The notes under the pieces were generated by a model that saw only the letters and a program-made list of their open reading frames with translations, searched no databases and was not told where the DNA came from. A stretch of DNA of 31,028 nucleotides, taken from an uncultured Lachnospiraceae bacterium (lineage in GTDB: Bacteria; Bacillota; Clostridia; Lachnospirales; Lachnospiraceae). The position numbers were made by a program, and so were the translations under genes. The stretch covers positions 1 to 31,028 of the forward strand of contig USDK01000036.1 in the NCBI GenBank assembly GCA_900553355.1, read 5' to 3'. Positions 30,995 to 31,028 of the stretch are shown here, in pieces (position 1 is the first letter of the stretch; each line of letters begins with the position of its first letter).

Positions 30995-31028
30995 TGATAT
31001 GCTCCCTTCTAAGTAGACAAGTGAAATA

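Overview
The window looks like a chromosomal segment of an anaerobic, low-to-mid GC Gram-positive, most likely a gut Lachnospiraceae (Clostridia). Pointers are the strong AGGAGG ribosome binding sites, TTGACA/TATAAT-type promoters, DUF4317 and DUF4474 proteins, an iron-sulfur L-serine dehydratase split into two subunits, proline-reductase-cluster proteins, and a molybdenum hydroxylase with YqeB/YqeC accessory proteins. No CRISPR array, prophage, rRNA or complete insertion sequence is visible. One tRNA-Leu(CAG) is present.

Layout. (1) 1-6524: a complete trehalose PTS operon. treR diverges from treP (EIIBCA), trehalose-6-phosphate hydrolase, HPr and enzyme I. Three near-identical 12-bp operators sit around two back-to-back promoters. 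(2) 6527-9495: a perfect 40-bp palindrome of a dispersed repeat, a membrane protein with an internally duplicated domain (- strand), a creatininase-family amidohydrolase, and a decayed PD-(D/E)XK (Rpn-type) pseudogene. (3) 9618-12989: a lipoprotein with three rhodanese-like domains of which one keeps the cysteine, a small membrane-anchored protein and an MFS transporter. (4) 13146-21822: a PucG-like aminotransferase, a Gate-domain membrane protein, a fused YqeB-YqeC, three subunits of a molybdenum hydroxylase (FAD, 2Fe-2S, Mo) in overlapping frames, and a MocA-like nucleotidyltransferase joined in frame to a VOC domain. (5) 21946-26296: a secreted coiled-coil/3D-domain cell-wall protein, tRNA-Leu, and - strand DUF4317, metallophosphoesterase and DUF4474 genes. 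(6) 26450-29334: sdaAB-sdaAA followed by prdD- and prdE-like genes. (7) 29335-31028: an intact Rpn/PD-(D/E)XK protein, a small basic ORF and a second partial copy of the dispersed repeat.

How it works together. Region 1 is a self-contained sugar uptake unit: enzyme I to HPr to fused EIIA-EIIB-EIIC, then hydrolysis of trehalose-6-phosphate. Its HPr keeps His15 but has Lys at the position of regulatory Ser46. Regions 3-4 are the most unusual part. They suggest import and oxidation of a heterocycle (purine or ureide is the best guess) by a selenium-type molybdenum hydroxylase, with PucG acting on a downstream ureide. The actual substrate cannot be read from sequence. Region 6 points to amino-acid fermentation (serine to pyruvate, with Stickland-type reductase homologues).

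All functional calls come from remembered family motifs; no database search was run. Promoters, operators and hairpins were found by eye.
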